DNA of 64,000 nucleotides from Onchocerca volvulus (lineage: Eukaryota; Nematoda; Chromadorea; Rhabditida; Onchocercidae), in NCBI GenBank assembly GCA_000499405.2, contig HG738139.1, positions 1,144,108 through 1,208,107 of the forward strand. The letters run 5' to 3'. The translations under genes and the position numbers were made by a program. This document shows positions 25,775 to 38,690 of this stretch, one piece after another. Positions within the stretch are counted from its first letter, which is position 1; each line of letters begins with the position of its first letter. The notes under the pieces were generated by a model. The model saw nothing but the letters and a program-made list of their open reading frames with translations. It had not been told where the DNA came from and did no database searches.

Positions 25775-26709
25775 TTTTGCTATTATGTCTGAAATTGATT
25801 GAAAAAGATATTGAAGTTTTCATTTTCTTATAGTTTGCTCATATCGCTTCTGAATCCTTTTAAATAGAATTCTGGCAGTTACTTGTTGAATATCATTAGC
25901 TGTCAGTATTCAATGCAAACAGGTCTAGCCAACAGCATACTTTTTTTTTACTTTTTTAGTAATTGCATTATCTTCTAGGCTCATTTTAACAGTAAAAACT
26001 AAAAATTAGTAAATTGCCAAAGAGTAACACTCTGATTCCTTTATGGCAATTTACTAATTGATTAAAACAGTTGAATGCCGCTTGGATGTTATATTGAGCA
26101 ATGTATCATTCATATATGGAATGAAGTTCCTGAAACCCATCATAGTTCCTCGTTTCCGTCATGAAACTTAAGTCTCATTCGACTAACTGTATTTAACGAG
26201 AAATGGTCGGTCCATCAAATGTTGTATAGGCTGTGGAGTAATTGGGAGGTATCCAAGTTTTGACTACAGTAGTTGGGAGAGCGTGTTGAGGGAGTTGCTG
26301 TCCTTAGTTTACTCCCTAGGAAATATACATGTTGAGTTATTCATACTATTTGTTTCACTTGCTCATTTACGCCATTTACGTCAACCTTTTCTGTCCCGAA
26401 ATGCATTTCCCGCTTATCCTGAAATGCTCTTTTTACCTATCCTAAATTCTATCTCTCACTACTCTCAACATGAATATACAGTTGGTCGAGAATCCCGAAG
26501 TATTCTGTCCTTCTCAAATGATCATGAGATGTGATTCTTTTTAGAATGTTTTGATTTGGATTTTTTTTAATTTAGTATAATACTGATATCTTATCAAAGA
26601 TATGACACCATTATCCCTGCTATAATTGTATCCTGAATCGACTATTCTTTATTTTGACGAATTTTTTGATTTGATTAAACTTCAGGAAGTTCAATAAAGA
26701 TTTTCCAGC
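25775..26709. other. Divergent intergenic region (GLTP / ATP synthase c promoters)
   Basis: Separates two genes transcribed away from each other, so it should contain both promoters. A 252-base open frame at 26283-26534 (+) has no recognisable similarity and no splice or leader signals. No TATA-like or repeat element stands out. Confidence 0.5.
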
Positions 26710-27311
<602 letters not shown>

Positions 27312-27760
27312 AATTTATATCTGCTGTTATTGTGGAAATTAGTTATTTAGATTTAATAGGAAATTGGTTTTGATGATTGCGAAAAATACTAGAAAAATGT
27401 GGATGCCTATCACGTTTACTCGTCTTTTACTTTGTTAAAGCTCATGTGTTTGGTAGATGTATTATGCCGATATTTCTGCAAAGATTTATAAAGTTAGGTT
27501 TATCGATGTTTGTAGAAATACATATTACTTTAATTCGGACACATTTTTTTAGAATTGATGGACGTATCATTAGCATGAATTGATTATAATGCGTAATAGA
27601 AGGATTTTTGAAGCGTTTAGTTGATGTGCAGTAATTCTTTTATTTATTCAGTCATTAAAATAATTTGAAAAGAAGAATATGTTCGAAATTGGTCAGAAAG
27701 AAAAAGATATGGTTATCAAATCATCAAGTTTAACAATTTTAGTTTGAATTTAGTATTTTG
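27312..27760. other. Gap between ATP synthase c and the ACS-like gene
   Basis: Convergent 3' ends. I looked here for the missing C-terminal exons of the acetyl-CoA synthetase-like gene (minus strand) and found none. A 68-codon plus-strand frame at 27377-27583 has no recognisable features. Confidence 0.5.
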
Positions 27761-30527
27761 TTAGATTAGTTCTAATTTAATATTTCTGCAGGGTACACAG
27801 AAAATCTCGTCTACTTGCTTGCATAATTTGTTGCTTCCAAGGACCAGGATTTCTGTAAGAGTTCTCAAGTCCCAGAAGGTTGTATACTGTTTGTATTCCA
27901 GCAATACACTGAGATCTTCTTCTGCTATCAACAGCTTTGTTACCTGAAATTTCAACTAAAATAGCATCTGATTTTAACAACCTTGTTTCCGAAATTGATT
28001 AAGGAAGGAAGTTGTTTTGATGGCAGGTAATGAAATATGATACGCTAGAACTCTGATCCCGTTACATTTTTGTTTTTTCCAGACCTGAATGAAAGGCTCA
28101 ATTTGACGAAACTAACCTTATAAGTATATATGATCTGTGAAATTCTTGATGGATCGGGATGTTTAATATCGCCTTCATACTGAAAATTTAACTTATAATT
28201 GTTCAGTTATCAAAAATGTTAGTTATGGGGCAGATTGTTCATTTTTAAGCTTAATTAAAAGGAAGCTTACAATAAGTGGTATGGCGCCAACTCTTAGTGC
28301 TGCCAAAGTACAGATAATCTGATGGCAAATATTTGTTGTGCTGATGATTAGACTCAGCTCATTCAGATTTAGGGCGGCTTGAACATAATTGCTTTCTGCT
28401 TGAAATCTTCCCAGTGAAATGGATAATAATACTGCAGCAGATGAAGCATTTCTGAAATTAATATGTTGAACGTTGACGATGATTTTTTAAAAAGACCAAA
28501 AATCAATTATCAAATCAGCAGGAAGAGGAAGAATACAACTCTGCAAAAGTGAAATTATTCCTTTAACTGTACTTTTATATTAACGGTGCGTTGATAATAA
28601 GATATGTGATTTATCACTGTTACGGTACCTGATAGGTAAGAGTAATGGAATGAATTCTTTGGAAAGTTCTTCTGGCTTGCAAGAAATGGATACTTTTGGG
28701 AAAAATCCACTCCACCACGAATCCCGTTCTTGCTTCATTGCAATCTAAAATACAGTAATATCGCGAAACGAAATCACGAATGCATTTCTCGCCGGATTTC
28801 ATGAAATTTCAAAAGTAATCAACTATAATATTTCATTTAATGCTAGCTTTTGTCGTAAATATTTACTTTGTACAAGTAGTAGGGTCGTCTACCGATCAAA
28901 TGTACTTGTGGCGGTGGTATTCCTTCATCTGGGGTCACATGTCGTATGACAAGTACGCGTTGTATTGCCTGAAAAATATTAGGAAAAGAGAAAATAATAA
29001 TTTGGATAAATTATAATAAATGATCAAAAATGAAATTAAAAATATCTGCGTGTAACATAATTTTCATTTCTTTTTATTCTTTTTTAGTGCAGTAGTAAAT
29101 ATGACTTTGCTCATGAATAATTCTTTAAAATAATTGCTATTTATTTGGCTAAATAATCTTTAAAATTACTACTGGAACTATTTTCATATGAAATTTTTAT
29201 AGATAATATAAAATATACAGTATGAACAATTGCTGCATCAAGAAGTTCTTTAGTTCTGATTAATCGAGTACCCATCCAGAAACCATCAATTGTTATTATT
29301 GTATCCGCATTGCTACTTTTCAAAATATCGTGTAAATAATCGACATCTTCGTTTGTAGCACTCTAAGTAACACAATAGAATGAGATAATTTAAACTTTTT
29401 AAATTTGAAAATTCCTTTTTAAATTCGAAATATTTCAAATAAAATGATAACACTTCAACAGGCGAAGCCTGTAGAATGTTATCATTTTATCAAAATATTT
29501 CAAAAAATTACTAATATTTCTTTAACTGCAAATACATTTTTTAGAACATGAAATATTTATTTGGGATGTTAATCAATGATAATGATTTCTAATTTATAGC
29601 TTATTACCGATACACGTATCATCCTTTAGATCTTATATGTTATGACATTTTTTTCATATTACATGTAACTTGTCATTAATTAATTAAATTATTTCTTCAA
29701 TCGTAAATATATTTTTAAAATACGAATCACTAATCAATGATAATGACTTCTAATTTATAGCTTATCACCCGATATGGGTTATATTGATTTATCAATCTTA
29801 TTTAGTTTCCCATCATACCTTATTGTGACTTTTTTTTTTGTCATAATATAGCACTTATCGAAATGATGATTAATAGTAGCTAATTGTTAATTAATTAATT
29901 ATTTGAATGATTACAATGGGTAGAACTGATAAGCCAATTCGAAATGCAGCCAATACAGCAATAGGAAGTTGTAAAACATTGGGCAAATACAGTACAACTG
30001 GCCTATCCTTCAATTGAAATTCTTTAAATACATTGGCACATTTATTCACCAAAATATCCACAGTTTCGGCACTTAATTCCGTATCATCGTATACATCGTT
30101 ATCGTAGTAATTACCGATCCTAAATACAAGAATTATTCTAATATGGAAATTTTCTTTTTTACACTTCATTTTCTCATATCATTTCAGTTTTATGGATTAC
30201 GAAAATTTAATCTCGATCTTCGGGATTTTATGGATTTCGAGAATTTAATCTCTATCTCCGGAACTTCGTGGGTTTCGAAAATTTAATCTTGATCTCCAGA
30301 ATTTCATGGATTTCGAAAATTTAATCTTAATCTGCAGGACTTGACTTTTTCGTTAATTATATGAGAAGTAAGTGAAGAATTTTGTTCAGATAAAGAAAGT
30401 TTGAAAAGATGATCACAATTTGAAACGAATGATTTCTGTGAATTTACCAGTAAATTCGAGTAGTTTCCTTTTGTATTTTATTTTTCCAAGCATCGATGCA
30501 TTCATATGATAAATTTTTAATAGCCAT
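27761..30527 (-). CDS. Divergent acetyl-CoA synthetase-like protein, probable pseudoenzyme
   Basis: Exons on the minus strand: 30448-30527, 29915-30119, 29219-29362, 28867-28968, 28629-28744, 28271-28451, 28117-28179, 27761-27943; 357 residues, all phases agreeing. It aligns in order with the middle of acetyl-CoA synthetase: NLSYEC for NVSYNC, VVLYLPNVLQLPIAVLAAFR for the 'IYMP..PE..VAMLACAR' helix, RDSWWSGFF for 'RDLWW', and YEGDIKHPDPSRISQII for the 'FEG.P.YP...R.WQII' segment. The P-loop (SGSTGKPKG) is replaced by about 15 unrelated residues, TGHSY by TNICHQI, and YTAP and SVGEP are gone. The whole C-terminal domain with the catalytic lysine is missing, as are roughly 100 N-terminal residues; the ATG at 30527 may not be the real start. 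No stop or broken splice site interrupts it. It lies head-to-tail behind the intact gene at 31783-37297. Either a constrained non-catalytic protein or a very young pseudogene; I favour the former. Confidence 0.72.
29427..29501. repeat. 36-base hairpin in an intron of the ACS-like gene
   Basis: Left arm 29427-29463 and right arm 29467-29501 are near-perfect reverse complements with a 3-base loop (gaa). A small palindromic element or a structured RNA are both possible. Confidence 0.7.
29510..29860. repeat. Imperfect direct repeat of about 160 bases, two copies
   Basis: The segment 'aatcaatgataatgatttctaatttatagcttattaccgata' at about 29573 recurs with few changes at about 29733, and the flanking AT-rich sequence also aligns. 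It lies in the same intron as the hairpin. Confidence 0.55.
30188..30345. repeat. About 39-bp tandem repeat, 4 imperfect copies
   Basis: Four consecutive units of the form 'ttatggatttcgaaaatttaatct[ct]gatctccgg' lie in intron 1 of the ACS-like gene. Copies differ at several positions. Confidence 0.7.
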
Positions 30528-31782
30528 TATGAAACGGAGACGAATACTCTTTAAGGATGCAATTTAAGAAATTTAAATCTGAAAATATGACTGGATCAAT
30601 TGATCATTTAGTTTTCATGATATTTTGTAATTATCCATTTCATGCAATAAAATTAGTTAAATTGAAATTTGTTCAAAGATAATCTTAATTAGGAATATGG
30701 CGATAGAGATGGAATAATGCAAAATGTTCGGCATTTTATCTTTTAATATTTTTATTGATATCAATCGGTAAATTTTTTAAGAAACAAAATGAAACAGAAA
30801 TGACAAGAAAACTGATGACGATAAATAAACTATGCAAAAGAAATCGCAGTATAAACACGAAATTAGGTATGTGAAATATTTGGTGAAGATAAATACCTAA
30901 ATTTTTAAATAAAAAAAGAAATGTATTTTATTCATGTAATATTTCGCATGTGTGAATGCGAAAAAAATTTGCTACAATTACTACGGTTGACAAATAAAAT
31001 TATTGTCACAGAAAACAAAACTTTTATAAGAATTCCTTCGAAAATTCAGGAATTTGTATTGAGCTCTGGAATTACTAAAAAGACTCACCACTACTATATC
31101 ATTATCCGTTATTCATTCACTCGATGAGCCAAAATCATCCCCAAAATGATTATTAGCCAAGATTAAATCCATTTTCCCAAAATGATTCCTTTCTTCGATG
31201 AATTTTAGCTCTTGCAATTTCTTAACCATCCTCAAATCTTTTTCATTTTGATCTGTTCAGATTATACATGCAGTTTCTAGTCAATTTGAAATCTTGCATT
31301 TCCCTTCTCAACAAAAGCTATGCATTAAATGATCGGACGCTTCTCGTGATTAACCAATTATAAGAACCATAATTTATCAATTTATTGGAATGCAGATTAT
31401 GAATTTAAAAATACAAACTCAGAAATACAACTCGACAAAACTGTTCGAAACCTACGGAACTAATACTTCATAAGAGAATGCATTTCGGAATTGGAATTGG
31501 GATACATTTGCTAATAATGTCAATGGAAGCCAAAAATAGAGAGGACTAAAAACTTCAATTAATAAGAAAAAAAATATAAATTAGAAAAAAAGACTAGAAA
31601 AAAAAAAAGATTAACAACTCCAACTGATGAAAAACAGAAATACAAAAAAAAATCATAACAATGGAAATTTAACACTAGAAAATAATAGACTATATCAAAG
31701 TAAATCGATAGTTTACATAACTTTATAATGTAATAATCAATATAGAGAGTTTGGAAAGTTATTGTATTGCCGCAAGCAATTC
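30528..31782. other. Gap between the two acetyl-CoA synthetase genes
   Basis: Contains the 3' flank of the intact gene and the 5' side of the truncated copy. I found no exon matching the N-terminal 100 residues of the family here. A short frame beginning at 31230 on the minus strand shows no similarity. Confidence 0.5.
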
Positions 31783-34700
31783 TCAACCAGTCCGTGTTTC
31801 TGCTCGACCATTCCATAAATGAGCAATAACTGTCTCATCAATAAGTGTAGTAGTATCACCCAAATCCGCCGCCTGATCACCTTCAGCAATTTTCCGCAAT
31901 ATACGACGTGTTACCTTTCCTTAAAATATAAACTGCTAGTAGATCATCTAAAATAATTTAAACAGATAAACAGCAAAGAAATTCCTTCTCTCTACTTCAT
32001 TTCATTTGCAAATGAAGAAGAAAATTGCACAGGACCAATCCAATCACAAAGCAAGAGCAAATCAAGTTTATCACATTAGAGCTGTAGCTTTCCTCCTTCA
32101 GATATAGATTATTTATGACTCACCTGATCGTGTTTTAGGTAGTCCCGGAGCTATTTGTATGACATCTGGTACAGCAATCGCACCAATTTTTCTTCGCACT
32201 AGAAGTTTCAGACCCTCAATTTTTTTATCCGTAAGTTTTACGCCCTAAAAAAATTACCATATAGAATGGATGCGGGGATGGAAATGACGAAGGAAGAAGA
32301 AAAATGAAAAAGATTGTACTTTCAATCTTCGATTTTCATCATAATCTTTATTTCCCAAAAATTTCTCATTTATTTAAAGAAGTGCAGGACATAATTGCAA
32401 CAAAGAGTACCATTCGTAATGTTACGAATGCATATGGAAAGTTGCCTTTGATATCATGTGGCGCTGCAACCACAGCTGCTTCTACCACATCGTCGTCGGA
32501 AACTAGCGCAGATTCAATTTCAGCAGTAGACAATAAATGACCGGATACATTCATGAGATCATCGATACGTCCTATAATATAAAATCGATGTGTTCTATTA
32601 ATAAAAATCAAATAAAAAATATTAATTTCTATTTCCCACCAAATCTATAATAGCAAATCTATACCTGTCATCCAATAGTAACCATCAGCATCTCGATACG
32701 CTCCATCACCAGTGAAAAAATAGCCTGGGTACGCGGAAAAGTATGTTTTCACAAATCGGCTATGATCATCCAAAATACTTCTGCTTATACCTGGCCAAGC
32801 TCGCTTGAAACACTATAATATTAAAAATTTAACATTCATAAAGTGAAACTTTTTTTCACAAAAATTACTAAAAAAGATAAAATATTGATTGTGAGTGTGC
32901 TGACATATACTAAGCAACACTGGTCTTTTCTGCGATTTCCATTCCCATTTTGACTGAAAGAACCTTTCTAAAACTCGACCGACAAAAACGGACATGCTTA
33001 GCCTACTGAATTTTTTGAATGAACGAAAAAGAACTACAATGTTAATGATATGGTTTGTATTACACTATGTAAAACTGGCTCATTCTATATAATCAGAAAT
33101 GAAACAATCACCAAGGTTCCTTTACCAACTCCTTCGATTTCTCGACCATTATTATCAATAATAACCGGTTCCACTCCAAAGAAAGGAAATGTCGCACTAC
33201 CCGCTTTACAGGGAATTGCTGCCGGTAACGGTGTAATCACATGTCCCCCTGTTTCTGTCTGCCAGTAAGTATCAAGGACGGCACAGCGGCTTTCGCCAAC
33301 AACCTGAAATTTATGCCTTAATCATTAAATCTTTCATCATACCAAATTTAAGTGAGCAGAACTGCTGAATCAAATTGAAATACCTTATATAACCACTTCC
33401 ATGCTGCTGGATTGACTGGTTCACCAACTGAACCCAGTAAACGTAGTGATGAACGATTGTACGGTGTAACATATTGATTGCCAAAAGCCATCAAAGCGCG
33501 CACTGCTGTTGGAGAAGTATATAACGTTGTAACCTAAAAGAAAAAGATAATCTCAAACCAGGTAAAAATTGAATGGTGAAACGCATTTAAATAAAAGGAG
33601 TTTAATATTGTTTTATTGATTCTATTGATGATTGTATGATGTACCATGACTTGACTGCAGCGTTATTAAATTGGATATAAAACATTCATGAATAGTGGAA
33701 CAATATACATGTTCCAATTATCCATTAATTGATAGCTTACTTTGTATTTTTCCACAATTTGCCACATTCGTGCGGGTGTCGGATAACTCGGTACGCCCTC
33801 ATACATAACACATGTCAAGCCATTAAGAAGTGGCCCGTACACGAGATAAGAATGTCCAGTAATCCAGCCGCAATCAGCTGTGCACCTGTAAATATATATC
33901 AGAAAAGTATATTTTAATGAAAGTCAGATAGTATATCTAGAAGGATAATTCTTTAACTTCCCGATATGAAAGACTTCCGTTTCCCAATTTAATTACCATG
34001 CAAAGTCATGACTTCTTATTTCATTTTTGACCGACGTTTCTGTTTAAAGAATCAGTATTGTTAAAAAGCTAAACTTTGGATAAAAATCATCGGCAAATTT
34101 TACTGTTTTGACTGATGAGATGCTTTAGACGATAATAAATCATAAACATTACATAAGAACTTTTCTTCTATTTTAACTCAACATATTGAAAATATAAAAA
34201 AAATAAAAAAATGCATATTGAAAATATGCAACCTGAAAACTTACCAATATACGTCCCTTTCTGGATTAGCATCAAAAACATATTTAACAGTAGCATAAGT
34301 ATATGTCATGTAACCAGCAGTAGTATGCAGGATCCCTTTTGGTTTACCGGTTGAACCGGATGTGTAGAGAATGAAGAGAGGATCCTCTGCATCGTTCCAT
34401 TCGATCTCAGATTTCACTCCTTTGCATCGTTCCATTTCTTCATCCCAAATAACATCCCGTTCTGGATTTAATTTCATCTGATAATGAAAGAATATAGCAA
34501 TATTATAAGTAGAAGGTTGCAAATTCATAACCTGGGCTTTATTGAATGCAAATATTTTAAAGTAACTACTCATTAGGGAATCTCGAAACATAAAATCTGT
34601 TTTTAAGAAGAATTAGTAAGGATTAAGGAGAACTGAGAATTAAATTTAAATAAATTTGATTTCGTCTAACACAATGAAAAGAAAGAAAAGAAATACATGA

Positions 34701-37297
34701 ACACACCACATAGAAATAACACTAAGGTATCAGAAAAAAAAACATAAAGTTGAGCTCCATTTCTTTGAAAAAAAAAAAAAAATGAAGTTATTCATTCAGT
34801 CTGCAGCATCTTTTCTTCTGATAACAAAAATGCAACATTGCACAAAAAATATATTGTAACAAATAAAAGATAAATTTACTTCGATAGAAGCAGCACCGTT
34901 CGGTTTACTGACACGTTCCAAATGTTTTAAAACAATGACTCTTTCCACCGATTGACCCTAAAATATTATATAAATGTTAACAGCATTAAATAATAAACTA
35001 AAATGGTAGATGTTTCAATACTGGTTAATCGCTGCTTTCTAAATTAAGATAATGCAATTGGAAAGCCAATCATCATTATTTTCAGCTCAACTAACAAGCC
35101 TAAATTATTATTTCGATTGCATTACATTATAAACATTAAATATCTTACCAAAGCATTGCATTCTTCGACAGCACTGTCAGCTATTGCTTTCAATGTTACA
35201 AGCTTCTTGCCACGATAACATCCATCAGCCGTAATTAGCAAGCGGGCTTCTGTTTGACATATCCGAGCTGCCAAAGCATCAGCGCTAAATCCAGCAAACA
35301 CCACCGCGTGAATAGCACCGATTCTGGCACACGATAGCATTGCTATCGGTAATTCCAATGTCATTGGTAAATAAATCACCACAACATCGCCCTGAATTAA
35401 TGGTTAAATTCAAATTAATAATAGTAGCATAAAAGATCAACAATACCGGTAGTTAATTTCAACGTATTCCTGAATAAAGATTATATCACCGTTTGAAACA
35501 TAAGATAGTAGAACATTACGCTACATGAATAAAATATAGCTAATAAAACATAAGTCGGAATTGTATGATAAACCTTTTTAATTCCATGAGATCGCAGCAC
35601 AGCAGAAAAGGTAACAACTTTGTCAAACAAATCTTGAAACGTGAGAGAACAACAATCACCGGGCTCATTACCTTCCCATAACAATGCAGTACGAGAACCA
35701 TATCCTTAAATCTTGATTTGAATTAAATTGCGACGATATTTTTATCAATTTTTTCTATTCTTTTCTTCAAAGTCATTTCACGAGCAGGAATAAAATATTC
35801 ATGTTTCGTAAATGAAGAAGATCTTCACCAAATCTAAATACTTCCTCCTAATTCATAGTTTTGCTAAGAATTTTGCTAAGAATTTGCCTTTGTTAATGTT
35901 GTATTCCAAACAATTATATGCAATATTTGTTCGTGCTCCATCCATGAAACGGGTATAAATATCTCCTTTACGACAATCGAAATTCCATTCCAATCCCTAA
36001 ATAACAGTTTATACTAAAAATTTTCATAATGTGTTGAAATTCTGAAATGTCAATATACTATTTTACAGAACACTTTCTTTTTACAGTATATCAAAAAAGA
36101 TGAAAAGTAGAAGCTTGATGAGATTAGTTTTTTTTGTTTCATAAAAAGCTAATAGAAACCTAAAAATTAAATACAACAATGGGATCAAGAAACAATAAAC
36201 AATTTCTCGATATTTAAAAAAAATAAGTGGTGTCACATTCCCCCTTTTCGACAACTTCGTAAAATAAACTCGAAGAAATAAATACAGAATAATTCGCATT
36301 AATACATATTTCTAAATTGCTCGAGGAACAAAGAAAGCGAAATAACTGACCTTGTTAGATGTCCTTTCGAAGTAAAGTTCTTGAGCTACCGTTTTCCAGA
36401 ACTCATCGGTATTGTTGATAGAGTTACTATACATTTCCCGATATGAATCAATCCCTCTGACATGAGCACCTAAAAGATCCATATGGAGTAAGAGAAAGTA
36501 ATATATAAAGGAAATGAAGTGAAATTACTCTGGAATTTAATTTCTTAAATAACAAGTATATTATGTGCAAAAAGTTATCATCAAAGAAATGATCACATTA
36601 GATCAAATCAAATTCATAATCTAGAATCTTATCTATAGCAATCATCTGAAAGATAGCATTTCGAAAACGATTACTGAGAAATTCATATCTTATCATCAAA
36701 ATAGAACGGCTTGAAAGATTAGAAGGAGAACAGGAAATCATTACTTGACCTGATATAACAGATAAATCATCATGTGTAAAAATGTCACATTTTCATTTCT
36801 TTATCTTTCTTTTTTCTTCGTCTATTATGTCTTTAGTGTTTTCTACGTTCACGACTTTGCTGTTTGTATTTCATATTATATCTACATAACCTTTTAAAGA
36901 CACAAGGTCATTATTTTCCAGAACCACACTTATCACTTTGAAATCTGATAATTGTGTTCTCGAAAGTTCCTTAATTTGGTCTAGCAATATTGATAACATC
37001 CCGAGAAATTAGTGAATCTTTAGGGAAGACCAATAATGTATTTATTCAATGAATAACTTTTTGTGAACTTGCAAAGAAAAAAAAAAGAAATGGTAAAATG
37101 ATTTGGTATAATAGAATTTATCATTTCTTCATGGTTCAATTAAGTGCAAAAAAAAAAGAATTTAAAAGAAGAGAAAATAAAAATTAAAAAAAAAGACTAT
37201 GAATCATACCAGCAAGAATAGGTGCTGGAGGAACGAACCATTCTTCGTCTTCATCACATGTTTCAGGAACCGCAAATTTGATCCGAGCATCCGACAT
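31783..37297 (-). CDS. Acetyl-CoA synthetase (AMP-forming)
   Basis: Exons on the minus strand: 37210-37297, 36351-36469, 35888-35996, 35574-35704, 35149-35391, 34880-34957, 34245-34477, 33741-33885, 33384-33533, 33112-33303, 32665-32812, 32411-32571, 32124-32244, 31783-31919; 684 residues, normal for the family. It makes acetyl-CoA from acetate, ATP and CoA through acetyl-AMP. Motifs: P-loop [11 protein letters not shown] (294-304), [81 protein letters not shown], and the C-terminal SGK with catalytic Lys641 (the lysine regulated by acetylation in known enzymes). There is no obvious targeting peptide, so the product is probably cytosolic or nuclear. Intron 3 begins with GC instead of GT, because no GT occurs before an in-frame stop. 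Introns 3 and 13 end in TTTAAG. The closest C. elegans counterpart I know of is acs-19. Confidence 0.95.
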
Positions 37298-37826
37298 TAT
37301 TGTTGTTATCAGATTTGGAATGAATTAAGTGTGGAAAATTCCTACAAACAAATTCTTTATCAAACTTTTCTGAAATTATCATTAAAATTATCAAGCCCGT
37401 CATTAACTCTATCAGAATTCGCATCACAATTATCGAATAACGTAATTTAGCAAAATTAGTCATTTTCAATTTATCACATTTGTCATTGATATTTATCATC
37501 AAACCGGTCTGCATCTTTATCACTCTAACTTATTTTATCAATCAATCAAATAATATCACTAACATTTAAATGCAAATAAAAATTGTCAAACTTCTACCTG
37601 AATTTTTTATCTCCTAGCATCTTTCCAATTAATCCTTCGCCTTTTTTAGTCATATCTTTATCATTCCTCCCTCTCTCTTTTTTTCTCTTCCCACCTTCAG
37701 TATTTCGCTACTCCCTGTTTTCTCTCCTATTCTCAAACAGGATAAATTTGGTGATTAAGCAGCAACAATATGAACAAAATCTTGTGAGTCATAGGTTATT
37801 TCATTATCAAACTGGGCAGAAAAAGG

Positions 37827-37850
37827 AGGTCGAGGTCAAGTTCAAGGTCA
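37827..37850 (+). promoter_or_regulatory. Four contiguous nuclear-receptor half-sites upstream of ACS
   Basis: Four hexamers follow each other without spacing: AGGTCG AGGTCA AGTTCA AGGTCA. The last is also part of a TCAAGGTCA extended monomer site. The cluster lies about 530 bases upstream of the acetyl-CoA synthetase ATG, which is transcribed away from it. AGGTCA is the established nuclear-receptor half-site; function here is inference. Confidence 0.5.
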
Positions 37851-37976
37851 ATTGTCAGTTAGGACAAAGATGCAGCGTTATATCATATCATCTTGGTGAT
37901 CGAGAATAGTGATATGAGCTGATTAATGTAATGTGATAAGTTTGTCCTATTTCTTTTCCAACTGGATATTAAAAGA

Positions 37977-37996
37977 GGGTCAAGAGGTCAAGTTCA
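37977..37996 (+). promoter_or_regulatory. Second cluster of nuclear-receptor half-sites
   Basis: GGGTCA, a 2-base spacer, then AGGTCA AGTTCA directly joined. It repeats the AGGTCA-AGTTCA order of the first cluster 146 bases away, about 680 bases upstream of the acetyl-CoA synthetase start. Confidence 0.45.
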
Positions 37997-38237
37997 GACT
38001 GATTATCATCAAATGGTAATCACTCAACTATATTCCAACATTCATATATGTCCATGAAAACAAGTGGAAAGTACATTTCATAAGCAAATGAAAAGCAGCA
38101 TTCTCGTGTCGATAATCTCGATGAATTACGAATGAATGATAATGACGCAATCACTTCAATCCTTATTTTTTCGCTTCTTTTTCAGGAAATTTTGAAAGAG
38201 TTTTATTCAGTTCGAAATTTTAAGGATTTTATACTTC

Positions 38238-38313
38238 CTTTCTCTCTCTCTCTCCCTCTCTTTCTCCCTCTGTCTCTCCCTCTTTCTCTCCCTCTCTCTC
38301 TCTCTCTTTCTCC
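38238..38313. repeat. (CT)n-rich microsatellite
   Basis: An imperfect CT/CTCC/CTTT tract of about 75 bases. Open frames over it on both strands are simple-repeat translations. Confidence 0.85.
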
Positions 38314-38550
38314 GATGGGAATCATAATAATCGGGAACAATGTATTGATGGCATGCAAGCGAAGCCACCATTTAAATTTTAAAAGCTTGCAAGCGTAAAG
38401 AAAAAAGAAAAGAAAAAAGAAACTTGACGAGCAAGTTGTGCTTATCGATATCAAAAATGTCAGAAAGATGAAGACAAATTTGGTGCATTCATTCTAGATA
38501 ACAGAATTTGATTGCTTCGAGAATGAAGCAATCGTAATTTTGAAGGAAGC

Positions 38551-38690
38551 TTCTTTTCAAAAATGAGTCCATAAACAACTCTTCAAAAATGAGTCCAGAA
38601 GCTACTCTTCAGAAATCATTCCAGAAGCTACTCTTCAGAAATCAGTCTAGAAGCTACTCTTCAGAAATCATTCCAGAAGCTACTCGTCGA
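38551..38690. repeat. 26-bp tandem repeat, about 5 copies
   Basis: Unit 'aagctactcttcagaaatcattccag' and close variants in tandem. The first copy is the most diverged. Confidence 0.8.

Noticed and set aside
26283..26534. 83-codon plus-strand open frame
   Set aside because: No leader or splice signals, no recognisable domain, and it lies in a promoter region.
38203..38454. Arg/Glu-rich minus-strand frame
   Set aside because: Translation of the CT microsatellite.
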